Positions 1-12,210 are shown, numbered from the stretch's first letter. The stretch: 64,000 nt of DNA from Flavobacteriaceae bacterium GF1 (GCA_009797885.1 WNKP01000003.1:398556-462555); one strand, 5' to 3'. Numbers and translations are program-made. Notes: generated by a model from the letters alone, not told the origin.

Positions 1-95
1 AGAGTGGAATAAATGAATCCGAAAGCACCCAAGAGGCCAAGAAGAGATTGAAGGCCTTGGATGAATTGGTGCACACCAAATTAGGTGCGGAATAA
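1..95 (+). CDS. zapA: ZapA-like cell division protein, C-terminal end only
   Basis: An open frame enters at the window edge and ends at the TAA at 93-95, leaving about 30 codons (ending ...LDELVHTKLGAE). The tail is charged and helical, like the coiled-coil end of ZapA, the small FtsZ-ring stabiliser. The assignment rests mainly on position: in Flavobacteriaceae zapA commonly precedes rny, with a structured RNA between them, as here. The fragment alone is too short for a family call. Confidence 0.55.
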   Translation, partial: SGINESESTQEAKKRLKALDELVHTKLGAE

Positions 96-106
96 GTTCT
101 TTAAAA

Positions 107-290
107 TATATTGTTACTGCCCACATTGGTATTATTTTTTTGACAAACTCAACACTATTACAATTAAAAAGGGTGAGTTTAGGTTGTAAAAGCAGGCCTT
201 ACCTGTATAAGGATCCTTGAGCAGCTTGTTAGCCCTAAACCTGTTTATTGGAGTTTGTACAGAACTTCAGCTGATGTGGGCTTTTTTTTA
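107..290 (+). ncRNA. ssrS: 6S-type regulatory RNA (6S-Flavo-like) with promoter and terminator
   Basis: This 210-bp gap between zapA and rny has the form of a 6S RNA. GCCCACAT (119-126) pairs with ATGTGGGC (274-281), which is followed at once by eight T, so the closing stem doubles as a terminator. Inner helices are ACAAACTC (143-150) with GAGTTTGT (251-258), and GTTTAGG (177-183) with CCTAAAC (233-239). The upper part holds small hairpins around 192-218. A TATATTG box at 107-113 lies six bases before the expected 5' end. The long rod with internal bulges matches the flavobacterial 6S family, which mimics an open promoter and binds RNA polymerase. The structure is read directly from the sequence; the family name is inferred from architecture and location. 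Confidence 0.7.
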
Positions 291-306
291 AACCAAACTC
301 AGTAAA

Positions 307-1878
307 ATGGATAATACCGTTACACTTATTATAGCGGCAGTGGTTGGTCTGGCAATAGGTTTTGCCATAGTTAAGATGTTGCAAAAGGGGAGCGCTGCAA
401 AAACAATTTCAAACGCCAAGAAAGAGGCATCAAATATCATAAGGGAAGCAAAGAAGGAAGGGGAGAACATTAAGAAGGACAAGATTTTTCAGGCTAAGGA
501 AAAGTTTCTGGAACTCAAAGCGGAGCATGAAAAGGTCATTATTGGAAAAGACAAAAAAATAGGTGAGGCCGAAAAACGGACAAGGGACAAAGAATCCCAA
601 ATAAGTAATGAGCTCTCCAAAAACAAACGACTGAACGAGCAGTTGGAGAACCGATTAAAAGAGGTTGAGTACAAAAGTGAAATTTTGGACAAGAAAAAGT
701 CCGAAGTTGAAAAATTACACAAAAGCCAGGTACAACAATTGGAGGTCATCTCCGGACTTTCTGCAGAAGATGCAAAGGCCCAGTTGTTGGAGTCCCTAAA
801 AGAGACGGCCAAGACCGATGCCATGGCCTATCTACAGGGGACATTGGAAGAGGCCAAACTTACTGCAAAACAAGAGGCCCGTAAAATAGTTATTAACACC
901 ATTCAGCGTATAGGAACCGAAGAGGCCGTGGAAAATTGCGTTTCGGTCTTTAATCTGGAATCGGACGATGTGAAAGGACGGATTATTGGCCGGGAAGGCC
1001 GAAATATCCGTGCCATTGAAGCTGCTACCGGGGTTGAGATTATTGTGGATGATACCCCAGAAGCAATTATTCTCTCGTGTTTTGATTCCGTCAGGCGTGA
1101 AGTTGCCCGTTTGTCCCTGCACCGTTTGGTGACCGATGGTCGAATCCACCCTGCCCGAATTGAGGAAATTGTTAAAAAGACCGAAAGGCAGATCAATGAG
1201 GAAATCATTGAAATAGGAAAGCGAACGGTCATTGATTTGGGTATCCATGGATTGCATCCAGAACTGATCAAGGCGGTGGGAAGAATGAAATACCGATCCT
1301 CCTACGGGCAAAATTTATTGCAGCACTCCCGTGAAGTGGCCAAACTTTGTGGCGTGATGGCGGCCGAATTGGGATTGAACCCAAAATTGGCCAAGAGGGC
1401 CGGACTTTTGCACGATATAGGTAAAGTACCCAACTCCGAGGCCGAGGTAGAAACCCCCCACGCCATTTTGGGAATGAAATGGGCGCAGAAATTTGGCGAG
1501 AAGAAGGAAGTCTGCAATGCTATTGGTGCCCACCATGATGAGGTTGAAATGACCAGCCTTATTTCTCCGGTTGTCCAGGTCTGTGATGCCATTAGTGGGG
1601 CAAGACCGGGCGCAAGAAGACAGGTTTTGGACTCCTATATTCAACGCTTAAAGGACTTGGAGGATATTGCCTTTGGCTTCAACGGTGTGCAAAAAGCCTA
1701 CGCCATACAAGCCGGTCGGGAACTGCGTGTCATTGTGGAGAGCGAAAAAGTAAGTGATGATCAGGCCGCTGAGCTTTCCTTCAACATCTCACAAAAGGTG
1801 CAAACGGATATGACCTATCCCGGCCAAGTTAAAGTCACCGTGATTCGGGAAACACGATCGGTCAATGTAGCGAAGTAG
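307..1878 (+). CDS. rny: Ribonuclease Y
   Basis: Membrane-anchored endoribonuclease that starts decay of many mRNAs. The 523-residue product has the full family layout: an N-terminal membrane helix (about residues 4-22), a long Lys/Glu-rich coiled coil to about 190, a KH RNA-binding domain with the GREGRNIR loop near residue 227, and an HD phosphohydrolase domain with HDIGK near residues 369-373 that holds the catalytic metal. Length is normal for the family (about 520). The ATG lies 17 bases after the T-tract of the preceding RNA, so rny is probably read partly by run-through or from its own promoter. No neighbour downstream within 390 bp belongs to its operon. Confidence 0.97.
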   Translation: MDNTVTLIIAAVVGLAIGFAIVKMLQKGSAAKTISNAKKEASNIIREAKKEGENIKKDKIFQAKEKFLELKAEHEKVIIGKDKKIGEAEKRTRDKESQISNELSKNKRLNEQLENRLKEVEYKSEILDKKKSEVEKLHKSQVQQLEVISGLSAEDAKAQLLESLKETAKTDAMAYLQGTLEEAKLTAKQEARKIVINTIQRIGTEEAVENCVSVFNLESDDVKGRIIGREGRNIRAIEAATGVEIIVDDTPEAIILSCFDSVRREVARLSLHRLVTDGRIHPARIEEIVKKTERQINEEIIEIGKRTVIDLGIHGLHPELIKAVGRMKYRSSYGQNLLQHSREVAKLCGVMAAELGLNPKLAKRAGLLHDIGKVPNSEAEVETPHAILGMKWAQKFGEKKEVCNAIGAHHDEVEMTSLISPVVQVCDAISGARPGARRQVLDSYIQRLKDLEDIAFGFNGVQKAYAIQAGRELRVIVESEKVSDDQAAELSFNISQKVQTDMTYPGQVKVTVIRETRSVNVAK

Positions 1879-2012
1879 CAAATTGGCAACTACCCTTTTG
1901 ATCAAACAGCTTACCATTCTGTTGCTGTCCATCATAATCAAATAACTGCCATTCTATCCCATAGGGTAAGAAAACAACTATTTGTGTTGTAATTGAATCC
2001 GATGAAATAGAA

Positions 2013-2178
2013 TTAGAACTCATTTAAACCTTTTCAAATGGCTAAAAAATTATCCTTTTGCACCCATTTTTCGTCTTTTTTTCCTTCCGTAGCCCAGCTA
2101 TGCAACTCAAAAAAGCCTTCAACTGGACACAAAATCCCAAATTTTCGTCTCATTCCAAAAAGCTTAAATGAGTTCTTA
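2013..2178. mobile_element. 160-bp MITE with 12-bp terminal inverted repeats and 3-bp target duplication
   Basis: GAACTCATTTAA at 2016-2027 and its exact reverse complement at 2164-2175 bound a 160-bp AT-rich element with no coding capacity. The flanking triplets are TTA on both sides (2013-2015 and 2176-2178), as expected for a 3-bp target-site duplication. A 47-bp relative with the same ends sits at 40807-40853 with its own triplet duplication. The element fills most of the 395-bp gap between rny and the aconitase gene. Nothing else is recognisable in that gap apart from the upstream leader of aconitase. The mobilising transposase is not in this window. Confidence 0.75.
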
Positions 2179-2273
2179 GTTTAAATTGATTTTATCGTAA
2201 GAATTCGAGGCAAAAAATACTTTTGGTTTTTGTATTTTTACGGAAATACCAAATTCTTTAAAAATAATTCAAC

Positions 2274-4544
2274 ATGGCATTTGATATTGATATGATCAAA
2301 AAGGTCTATGCCCACATGGGGGAACGAGTGGACAAGGCTAGGGAACTCCTTGCTAGACCTATGACTTTAGCAGAGAAAATCCTTTATTCCCATCTATGGG
2401 ACGGAAATCCTACCACGGTCTTTCAAAGGGGTAAGGATTATGTGGATTTTGCCCCGGATAGGGTAGCCTGCCAAGATGCCACGGCGCAAATGGCACTATT
2501 GCAATTCATGCATGCCGGGAAACCCAAAGTTGCCGTTCCAACCACGGTTCATTGCGATCACTTGATTCAAGCCAAAGTGGGTGCCGATGCTGATTTAAAA
2601 CGTGCCAATGAAACCAGTAATGAAGTGTTCGACTTTTTGGAGTCGGTCTCCAATAAATACGGAATTGGATTTTGGAAGCCCGGAGCAGGTATTATCCACC
2701 AGGTTGTCCTGGAGAATTATGCTTTTCCAGGAGGTATGATGATCGGTACCGATTCGCATACGGTAAATGCCGGAGGATTGGGAATGGTCGCGATTGGGGT
2801 TGGGGGAGCAGATGCTGTTGACGTCATGGCGGGAATGCCCTGGGAACTGAAATTCCCCAAACTTATTGGTGTAAAATTGAAAGGAAAACTCTCGGGGTGG
2901 ACCGCCCCTAAGGATGTTATTCTCAAAGTGGCGGATATTTTGACCGTAAAGGGAGGAACAGGGGCCATTATAGAATATTTTGGAGAAGGTGCATTGGCCA
3001 TGTCCTGTACTGGTAAGGGTACCATTTGTAATATGGGTGCAGAAGTAGGTGCTACGACCTCCACTTTTGGTTATGATGAGTCCATGGACCGTTACCTTAG
3101 GGGTACCAATAGGGCCGATGTTGCGGATGCCGCTTTGGAAGTAAAGGAACACCTTACTGCAGATGCCGGGGTTTATGACGAACCGGAAAAATACTTCGAT
3201 CAGGTTATAGAAATTGATTTAAATACCTTGGAACCCCATTTAAATGGACCCTTTACCCCGGATTTGGCGACCCCTATCTCCAAAATGAGCGAGGCCGCAA
3301 AGGAAAACGACTGGCCATTGAATGTTGAGGTGGGCTTAATAGGCTCTTGTACCAATTCGTCCTATGAAGATATTTCAAGGGCTGCCTCATTGGCCAAGCA
3401 AGTAGCGGACAAAAACTTGAAAACAAAGTCCAAGTTTACCATCACCCCTGGATCGGAACAGGTGCGTTATACCATTGAAAGGGATGGATTCATTGATACC
3501 TTCAACAATATTGGCGCTACCGTTTTTGCCAATGCCTGCGGACCTTGTATTGGGATGTGGGATCGTTATGGTGATAAGGCAGCGGATGGCCCTAGAAATA
3601 CCATTGTGCATTCCTTTAACCGAAACTTTGCCAAAAGGGCGGATGGAAACCCAAATACCATGGCCTTTGTAGGTTCTCCGGAACTGGTTACCGCCATCGC
3701 CATAGCCGGTCGGTTGGATTTTAATCCGGTTTCCGACAAACTGATCAATGAGGATGGCGAAGAAGTCATGTTGGACGAACCAAGGGGGTATGAACTACCG
3801 CCAGAAGGTTTTGCCGTTGAGGATGCAGGATACATTGCTCCCAAAGAAGACGGCAGTCAGGTAGCGGTCATCGTTTCCCCGGAGTCACAACGTTTGCAAC
3901 TTTTAGCTCCTTTTGAACCCATTCAGCCCGAAAGTCTAAAGGGAATGAAATTGCTCATTAAAGCATTTGGAAAATGTACTACGGACCATATTTCCATGGC
4001 GGGCCCATGGCTGAGGTACCGTGGTCATTTGGACAATATCGCCAACAATACCCTTATTGGAGCCGTCAATGCCTACAATAAAAAGACCAATTTCGTCAAG
4101 AACCAATTGACAGGGGAATATGGTGCGGTTCCAGACACTCAGAGGGAATACAAGAAAAATGGTATTAAGACCATTGTAATAGGGGACCATAACTATGGCG
4201 AGGGATCCTCACGTGAGCACGCTGCCATGCAGCCCCGTCACCTGGGTGTAGCTGCCGTTTTGGTTAAATCCTTTGCAAGGATCCATGAGACCAACCTTAA
4301 AAAACAAGGGATGTTGGGCCTCACTTTTGCTAATGAGAATGACTATGATCTGATTCAAGAGGATGATACGTTCAACTTTGTCGACATAGAGGATTTTGCA
4401 CCGGGAAAACCATTGACCATTGAGGTGGTCCATGCCGATGGCAGCAAGGATGTTGTAATAGCCAACCATAGTTATAATGATGCACAGATTGGTTGGTTCA
4501 AAGAAGGTTCTGCCCTAAATGTGATTAAAAAGGAGAACGCATAA
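2274..4544 (+). CDS. acn: Aconitate hydratase (mitochondrial-type)
   Basis: TCA-cycle enzyme that isomerises citrate to isocitrate through a [4Fe-4S] cluster. The 756-residue protein is of the length typical for Bacteroidota and mitochondrial-type aconitases, shorter than AcnA/IRP (about 890). The three cluster cysteines are visible: one in GSCTNSS (about residue 358) and two in ACGPCIG (about 421 and 424). The C-terminal swivel domain carries the GSSREHAA substrate loop. The gene stands alone, after a MITE-filled gap, and ends in a strong terminator at 4564-4592. The ATG at 2274 follows an A-rich leader, the usual form of translation initiation in this phylum. Confidence 0.97.
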   Translation: MAFDIDMIKKVYAHMGERVDKARELLARPMTLAEKILYSHLWDGNPTTVFQRGKDYVDFAPDRVACQDATAQMALLQFMHAGKPKVAVPTTVHCDHLIQAKVGADADLKRANETSNEVFDFLESVSNKYGIGFWKPGAGIIHQVVLENYAFPGGMMIGTDSHTVNAGGLGMVAIGVGGADAVDVMAGMPWELKFPKLIGVKLKGKLSGWTAPKDVILKVADILTVKGGTGAIIEYFGEGALAMSCTGKGTICNMGAEVGATTSTFGYDESMDRYLRGTNRADVADAALEVKEHLTADAGVYDEPEKYFDQVIEIDLNTLEPHLNGPFTPDLATPISKMSEAAKENDWPLNVEVGLIGSCTNSSYEDISRAASLAKQVADKNLKTKSKFTITPGSEQVRYTIERDGFIDTFNNIGATVFANACGPCIGMWDRYGDKAADGPRNTIVHSFNRNFAKRADGNPNTMAFVGSPELVTAIAIAGRLDFNPVSDKLINEDGEEVMLDEPRGYELPPEGFAVEDAGYIAPKEDGSQVAVIVSPESQRLQLLAPFEPIQPESLKGMKLLIKAFGKCTTDHISMAGPWLRYRGHLDNIANNTLIGAVNAYNKKTNFVKNQLTGEYGAVPDTQREYKKNGIKTIVIGDHNYGEGSSREHAAMQPRHLGVAAVLVKSFARIHETNLKKQGMLGLTFANENDYDLIQEDDTFNFVDIEDFAPGKPLTIEVVHADGSKDVVIANHSYNDAQIGWFKEGSALNVIKKENA

Positions 4545-4563
4545 GCCAAATAAAATGATAACC

Positions 4564-4594
4564 CAAAAAACTCCTGATTCGTCAGGAGTTTTTT
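4564..4594 (+). terminator. Rho-independent terminator after aconitase
   Basis: An 11-bp stem (4567-4577 with 4582-4592) around a TTCG tetraloop is preceded by A and followed by T residues, about 20 bases after the aconitase stop codon. It separates that gene from the TlpA-like gene. Confidence 0.9.
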
Positions 4595-4617
4595 GATAGT
4601 ACGTAACCCAATTCGTT

Positions 4618-5175
4618 ATGACCAAAAAGAAGACGTTCCTTAATGTCCTGCTCATTCTTGTTGTTCTTGCTTTTTTTGTAACCCCACTTGGTCATTACGG
4701 GAAGATTTTTTTAAATCGACTTTTCTCCTTCTCTCCGGATGTTATTGAGGTTTCCAAACGGAAACAACTACCGGATTACAATTGGCGCTTGAAGGACGCC
4801 GATTGGAATTTTTTCAATTTTGAAGCATCAAGGGGGAGGGTGATTTTTATCAATTTCTGGGCATCTTGGCGCCTACCTTCCGAGGCCGAACTTTCAAGTA
4901 TCCAATCCCTATATGAAAAATACCAGGGTAAAATTGACTTTTATATCATTACGGACGAGGAGCGACCTCCTGTGGAGGAGTTCATGGAAAAACAGCAGTT
5001 CACCTTTCCATTGACCTACCTGGTTATTGGTGATAGGGCTCCCTTGGAAATTCCCAAACCCCCATATTCCTATCTCATAGATAAAGAAGGCTTCATCGCA
5101 ATTGAACAAGAAGGTATAGCGGATTGGAACACTTCCAAAGTCCATAAGCTTATTGACGGGTTGTTGCTGCAATAG
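4618..5175 (+). CDS. TlpA-like thioredoxin-fold protein lacking the CxxC cysteines
   Basis: A 185-residue membrane-anchored protein: one N-terminal helix (about residues 8-25), then a periplasmic thioredoxin-fold domain of the TlpA/ResA type. The fold's signature stretch is present (FINFWASW), but where the catalytic WCxPC should be the sequence is W84-R-L-P-S88. Both cysteines are missing, and so is redox chemistry of the usual kind. The cis-proline region (PYSYLIDKEG) is retained, so the fold is probably intact. Possible roles are a binding or chaperone-like protein. The gene stands between the aconitase terminator and crtA, with no obvious operon partner. Confidence 0.8.
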   Translation: MTKKKTFLNVLLILVVLAFFVTPLGHYGKIFLNRLFSFSPDVIEVSKRKQLPDYNWRLKDADWNFFNFEASRGRVIFINFWASWRLPSEAELSSIQSLYEKYQGKIDFYIITDEERPPVEEFMEKQQFTFPLTYLVIGDRAPLEIPKPPYSYLIDKEGFIAIEQEGIADWNTSKVHKLIDGLLLQ

Positions 5176-5261
5176 GCTATTTCCCAATTTACCTAAAAAT
5201 GTGATGCTTTTGCTTCTCACTAAATCCTATCTTAGCCTATAGAGCCATTGGACGGAAAATA

Positions 5262-5961
5262 ATGGGACAGCTAACCACCATAAGTTTTTTTAGGTTTACA
5301 GGCCTCAAGGGAAAAATGTGGGCATTTGGTATGATGCAGTTTGCACATGCACGAATGCGACACGTTGAGGGAATGGAGTTTTATAAACTTATGGGTACCG
5401 GAAAAGCCCAGTTCAACCCATTTCCGGATTGGTCCGTGTACGCCATACTACAGACATGGTCCGATGAAGCTGCCGCGGATAGGTTTTTTTCGTCGAATGG
5501 ACTTTTCCATCACTACCAAAAAATGTCAAAAGAGCATTGGGTTTTATACCTTAGGAACCGAATTGCCCGGGGACATTGGGATGGCTCAAATCCATTTAAA
5601 AAATCAGATACCCTTACCGATCAAATTCCCTATGTTGCGGTCCTGACCCGTGCCACTATTAAGACAAGGTTTTTGTTGAAATTCTGGAAATTTGTCCCAA
5701 AATCCCAAACGGAGCTCTGGGGAAATAACGGTTTGATGTATACCAAAGGGGTGGGGGAGGTTCCATTTCAACAAATGGCCACCTTTAGCGTTTGGAAAGA
5801 TGAAGCTTCCTTGAATGCATTTGCCTATCAGACCCAAGGCCATGTAAAGGCTATTGGGAAGACCCGGGAATTGGGATGGTATCGGGAAGAGTTATTTGCT
5901 AGGTTCCAACCCTATAGGTCCATGGGAACATGGAATGGGAAAAATCCCATCCCCGGTTTAA

Positions 5962-5981
<20 letters not shown>
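5262..5981 (+). CDS. crtA: CrtA-type carotenoid oxygenase (spheroidene monooxygenase family)
   Basis: A 239-residue protein resembling spheroidene monooxygenase CrtA, which oxygenates C-2 of acyclic carotenoid ends using a heme cofactor. Recognisable features are the N-terminal FFRFTG and FGMMQFAHARM stretch, and the repeated aromatic FSVWKDEASLNAFAY segment typical of the family. No signal peptide is seen. Its 3' end overlaps the convergent cruF-like gene by 20 bp, tying it to the carotenoid cluster although it is on the opposite strand. In this cluster it would be expected to add a 2'-oxygen to the acyclic end of a monocyclic carotenoid. That role is inferred. Confidence 0.75.
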
Positions 5982-8521
<2,540 letters not shown>

Positions 8522-8523
8522 AC

Positions 8524-9369
8524 TTACACCAAATGTAACTTATAGTTTACATAGGATTTAGCCAAAAGCCCAATTTTTTCATAGTTGGGAACACGTATCC
8601 GTGTATTTTTTATCTCGAGTGGTGGTGTCTTTTTGAGTTTGGCCAATAACCTTTTGTAGTACTTAAAAGCGGTATAGACCCCAAACTTGGCTTCTGGGGG
8701 TAATTTTTCTATTCCACTGAACCCTTTCGCAAAATCTGCCTCAATTTCCGCAACAATTCTTTTTTTGGAAGCTTCATCCAGTTCCAATAAATTGGTGTTG
8801 GGGAAATACGACCGTTCCAAGAGTTCATAATCCGCTTTTAAGTCCCTAAGGAAATTCACTTTTTGGAAAGCGGAACCCAGGGCCATAGCGGTATCTTTTA
8901 GGGCGTTGTATTTTTCCTTGTCCCCGTTCACAAAGACACAGAGGCACATTAATCCTACCACATCGGCGGAGCCATAGATATACTCCTTATACTCTGCTGT
9001 GGTGGCGTATTCCTTTTTTACCAGGTCCATGCGCATACTTTTCATAAATGATTTGACCAGGTGCATGGGAATGTCATAGCTGTGGAATGTAAATTGAAAG
9101 GAATTTAAAATGGGATTTAAACTGATTTTGTTTTCCAGGGCACTGTACAGTTCCTTTTCAAAATTATTAAAGAGGGTTTCCTTATCATAATCATGGAAGG
9201 TGTCCACGATTTCATCGGCAAAGCGGACAAAACCGTAAATATTGTAAATATCGTTCCGTATTGAGGTTCCTAACATTCTGGTGGCCAATGAAAAGGAAGT
9301 ACTGTAAGATTCTGTAACGAGCTTACTACAGCCGTAGGAAACGTTATCAAATATAGCTTTCATTTTCAA
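8524..9369 (-). CDS. crtB: Phytoene synthase
   Basis: Condenses two geranylgeranyl-PP molecules to phytoene, the first committed step of C40 carotenoid synthesis. The 281-residue protein has both Asp-rich Mg-diphosphate motifs: DEIVD at residues 52-56, and N172-x2-RD176-x3-D180 in the second helix, followed by the family signature YELLERSYFP. Its ATG overlaps the end of crtI by 4 bp, a coupling arrangement that recurs in this operon. Length is normal for Bacteroidota CrtB. Confidence 0.96.
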   Translation of the reverse strand: MKMKAIFDNVSYGCSKLVTESYSTSFSLATRMLGTSIRNDIYNIYGFVRFADEIVDTFHDYDKETLFNNFEKELYSALENKISLNPILNSFQFTFHSYDIPMHLVKSFMKSMRMDLVKKEYATTAEYKEYIYGSADVVGLMCLCVFVNGDKEKYNALKDTAMALGSAFQKVNFLRDLKADYELLERSYFPNTNLLELDEASKKRIVAEIEADFAKGFSGIEKLPPEAKFGVYTAFKYYKRLLAKLKKTPPLEIKNTRIRVPNYEKIGLLAKSYVNYKLHLV

Positions 9370-10820
9370 CAGTTTTTTAGGGTTAGTTCAGAGACCAATT
9401 TTCCAGAAATTAGGGAAGGGGGTACTCCTGGCCCCGGAACGGTCAATTGTCCTGTGAAATAGAGGTTTTCAACTTTGTTACTTTTTAGGTTAGGTCTTAA
9501 AAATGCGGTTTGTGCCAAGGTGTTTGCCATGCCATAGGCATTGCCCTTGTACGAATTGTATTGTTCCACAAAATCGTTCACACAAAAGCTTTCCTTAAAC
9601 AGAATGTTTTCTTTTACGGACTGTTCCGTACGTTTTTCAAAACGGTCCATGATAATGTCAAAATATTGGTTCCTTAATTCCTGGGTATCCTCCAGTCCCG
9701 GTGCAATGGGAATTAAAAAGAAGCCGGCCTCACATCCCTTGGGGGCCATGGTCCCATCTGTTTTGGATGGAAAATTGGCATAGAACAAAGGCTGGGATGG
9801 CCATTTGGGATGGTCGTAGATTTCTTCGGCATGCAACTCAAAATTCGTGTCAAAGAACAGGTTGTGGTGTTCTATATTTTGCAGCTTTTTGCTGAAACCC
9901 ACGTAAAATAGGAGAGAGGATGGGGCATAGGTCTTTTTGTCCCAGTAGCGTTCGGAATATTGTCTGTATTTGTGATCCAAAAGGGTTTCGGAATGATGGT
10001 AGTCCGCACCGCTGATGACAATATCGGCAACAATCCTATTCCCTTTGGAAACAATCCCACTTGCCTTTCCTTGATCTACCTCAATCTTTTCTACTGGGCT
10101 GTTCGTGTAAAAACGAACGCCAAGTTCTTCCGCCAGACTTTTCATGGCCTTTATGATTTCGTACATGCCCCCTTTTGGGTGCCATGTCCCAAGACCAAAA
10201 TCGGCAAAATTCATAAAGCTGTAAAAAGAAGGGGTCTTACTGGGTTTTGCCCCAAGGAACAAAACGGGAAATTCCAGTGTTGAAATCAATTTTGGATTTT
10301 GGAACCTTTTCCTGACTTCCTGGCTAATGGACTTAAAAAATTGGTCTACCCGTAACACCGTATCCTTGGTCACCAGTTCCAACGGGGACAATCCCGGCTT
10401 AAGGACAATTTTATTGATGGCGATATTATAGTTGTCCTGCGCTTTCCCTATGAAGCTTCGTAGGGGTTCACTGCTCCCCGCTTCAATCCGTTCGAATTCC
10501 TCACATATTTTATCCATGCAATCGCCAATGGTGATCACATCATCCGAAAAGAAGATTTTGTAGGCGGGGTCCAATTTATCCAGTTGGTAGTAATCCGAAG
10601 TGGATTTGCCAAAATCAGAAAAGAATTTCTCAAAAATATCCGGCATCCAATACCAACTTGGTCCAATGTCAAAGGTGAAGCCATCCTTGTGCAGTTGTCT
10701 AGCACGGCCACCAACGGTTCCGTTCTTTTCAAATACGGAGACCTTGCATCCGGATTTCGCCAAATAACAAGCCGCCGAAAGGGAGGAAAAACCCGAACCG
10801 ATGATAACAACCTTTTTCAT
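9366..10820 (-). CDS. crtI: Phytoene desaturase
   Basis: FAD-dependent desaturase converting phytoene to lycopene. The 484-residue protein starts with the Rossmann motif GSGFSSLSAACYLAKSG (residues 8-24) and ends with the bacterial-type desaturase signature around YFTGQLTVPGPGVPPSL. It begins 16 bp after the regulatory gene's stop and overlaps crtB by 4 bp, so it is the first enzyme gene of the operon. Of the two CrtI-family members here, this one adjacent to crtB is the more likely phytoene desaturase. Confidence 0.94.
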   Translation of the reverse strand: MKKVVIIGSGFSSLSAACYLAKSGCKVSVFEKNGTVGGRARQLHKDGFTFDIGPSWYWMPDIFEKFFSDFGKSTSDYYQLDKLDPAYKIFFSDDVITIGDCMDKICEEFERIEAGSSEPLRSFIGKAQDNYNIAINKIVLKPGLSPLELVTKDTVLRVDQFFKSISQEVRKRFQNPKLISTLEFPVLFLGAKPSKTPSFYSFMNFADFGLGTWHPKGGMYEIIKAMKSLAEELGVRFYTNSPVEKIEVDQGKASGIVSKGNRIVADIVISGADYHHSETLLDHKYRQYSERYWDKKTYAPSSLLFYVGFSKKLQNIEHHNLFFDTNFELHAEEIYDHPKWPSQPLFYANFPSKTDGTMAPKGCEAGFFLIPIAPGLEDTQELRNQYFDIIMDRFEKRTEQSVKENILFKESFCVNDFVEQYNSYKGNAYGMANTLAQTAFLRPNLKSNKVENLYFTGQLTVPGPGVPPSLISGKLVSELTLKNC

Positions 10821-10836
10821 TTTTTTGTAAAAGCGA

Positions 10837-11736
10837 TTACATATGACTCATTAAACGCTCAATGGAATTAAACGTCCTAATGGACTCCGGAAGGTCTTCG
10901 TTCAATAAGTGCTGCACTTGATGTCCCAGTATCCAAAGTTTGGAACTGCCCAGGGAGTTTACGTCTTTTTCAAAGTTTTCAATGTACTTCTCTATTTCGT
11001 CCTTGGTGGGCGAAACAGTGAAGTAGGACACAAAATGCACATTTTCGTAATACTTAATGATGTCCACAAGGTTTTCAATGGGCATGGTCTGCCCTAAATA
11101 GATGGCTTTGTACCCTTTTAGGTTAATTTCATAATTCAAAAAGAGCAGTCCCAACTCATGGATTTCATTCTCTGGGAGAAACAATACGAATACCTTGTCC
11201 TTCCGGGTGGGCTCGATAATCTGTAATTTCTCCGTATTGATGTATATCTTCTGTTTGATGAGATTGGTAATAAAGTGCTCGTGGGACGGACTAATGGTAT
11301 CTGTTTGCCAAAGCAGTCCAAGCTCATTCAATAAGGGGATAAAAACCTCAATGAATATTTCCCTAAAGGAACGTTCTGCCAATAAGCTATTGTACGTATT
11401 GAAGAAGAGGGCCTGATCAAAATTGATCATGGAGAGCTTAAAGGCATTTATGGCATGGCTCTTTTCGCTGTTTTTGGCCACAATTTCACGGACCAGGACC
11501 GGAATTTCACTTTCCGGTATTTTGGCGATTTTTGAAATTTTGTAGCCGTTATGGTAGAGCAGGACAATGTTTAATAATTTCTGTAAACTTTTTAAACTAT
11601 ACGTCCTGATGTTGGTGACGGTCCTTTCGGGTGAAAAAAGATTATAGCGCTTTTCCCATATCCGTATGGTATGCGCCTTGATTCCTGAAAGGTTCTCCAT
11701 ATCACGGATACTAAAGGATTTTTTAACGTTGTTCAT
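10837..11736 (-). CDS. carH: MerR-family regulator with B12-binding photosensor domain (CarH/LitR-like)
   Basis: A 299-residue regulator heading the carotenoid operon. Residues about 8-75 form a MerR winged-helix DNA-binding domain (SIRDMENLSGIKAHTIRIWEKRY). Residues about 95-165 form a helical cap bearing W143-x9-E153-H154, the signature of light-sensing CarH/LitR proteins. A Rossmann-type cobalamin domain follows, with E191-I-H193-E-L-G196, corresponding to the DxHxxG motif whose His ligates cobalt (Asp replaced by Glu). In the family, adenosylcobalamin-bound tetramers repress carotenoid genes in the dark and fall apart in light. Position and motifs support the same role here. No biochemical evidence is available from sequence. 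Confidence 0.88.
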   Translation of the reverse strand: MNNVKKSFSIRDMENLSGIKAHTIRIWEKRYNLFSPERTVTNIRTYSLKSLQKLLNIVLLYHNGYKISKIAKIPESEIPVLVREIVAKNSEKSHAINAFKLSMINFDQALFFNTYNSLLAERSFREIFIEVFIPLLNELGLLWQTDTISPSHEHFITNLIKQKIYINTEKLQIIEPTRKDKVFVLFLPENEIHELGLLFLNYEINLKGYKAIYLGQTMPIENLVDIIKYYENVHFVSYFTVSPTKDEIEKYIENFEKDVNSLGSSKLWILGHQVQHLLNEDLPESIRTFNSIERLMSHM

Positions 11737-11797
11737 TTTTTATCTGGAATCGTTAAACAAATCTACAATTTAAATCCTTCCAAGTTGATAAACAAGC

Positions 11798-11810
11798 GTT
11801 AAAATTTAAC
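11798..11810. promoter_or_regulatory. Candidate operator of the carotenoid operon
   Basis: GTTAAA-A-TTTAAC is a perfect 6+1+6 inverted repeat 62 bp upstream of the carH-like start codon. A related half-site, GTTAAAC, lies near 11752. A TAGATTTG box resembling the phylum's -7 element lies between them on the minus strand, though its -33 spacing is not ideal. This is a plausible autoregulatory operator for the MerR/B12 regulator but untested. Confidence 0.35.
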
Positions 11811-11871
11811 AATTCACCGTATTTACGGCCTATTGGACAAAAAAATCCCTTGGAAAACCGAGGGCGGAGTG

Positions 11872-11903
11872 TTGTGTCCAAGAGAAGAATTTATGTATTT
11901 TTG
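11872..11903 (+). promoter_or_regulatory. Promoter of tRNA-Leu
   Basis: TTG at 11872-11874 and TATTTTTG at 11896-11903, separated by 21 bp, fit the Bacteroidota housekeeping promoter (TTG-N19..21-TAnnTTTG). The tRNA begins 13 bases later. Confidence 0.7.
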
Positions 11904-11915
11904 CCCACCTAAAAT

Positions 11916-12000
11916 GCCCACGTGGTGGAATTGGTAGACACGCTACCTTGAGGGGGTAGTGGGAGCAATCCCGTGGAAGTTCGAATCTTCTCGTGGGCAC
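11916..12000 (+). tRNA. tRNA-Leu (anticodon GAG)
   Basis: An 85-nt class II tRNA. Acceptor strands GCCCACG and CGTGGGC pair fully. The anticodon loop TTGAGGG sits between CTACC and GGTAG, with GAG at 11950-11952. A short variable arm and a standard TTCGAAT T-loop follow. CCA is not encoded. The first composite repeat of the accessory island starts within 10 bp of its 3' end. Confidence 0.97.
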
Positions 12001-12008
12001 AAATCCAG

Positions 12009-12177
12009 GATTTCCTAGTCGCTTTGCGCTTTCGAAATAAGGTCATTTCGAACGTATGTGGGAAATCCCGATAACAAAGAAGCCACAACTTACGTCATGG
12101 CTTCTGCTAGGTTCTTTATGTTTTTTGCCTACTCGATACGGCACTCGTCACAGACGAGCGCTAGCGGGGGCCGGGAA
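12009..12177 (+). repeat. Composite hairpin + REP repeat, copy 1
   Basis: First of a family of about 140-170-bp repeats. The left module is an imperfect hairpin in which GGATTTCC pairs with GGAAATCC and TTTCGAAAT with ATTTCGAA. A central module reads roughly CCACAAC..TACGTCATGGC. The right module is a REP-like palindrome, CTCGTC-ACA-GACGAG followed by CGCTAGCGGGGG, at 12141-12170. It has no coding capacity. Confidence 0.8.
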
Positions 12178-12210
12178 CGTGATACACTTTGCTAATCACA
12201 TACCTGCAGT

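Noticed and set aside
832..1311. 159-codon frame antisense to rny
   Set aside because: Shadow of the conserved KH/HD coding region; the sense protein is clearly RNase Y.
12001..12010. Phage-type attachment site at the tRNA-Leu 3' end
   Set aside because: No second copy of the tRNA end was seen at the right edge of the island and no integrase gene is present.
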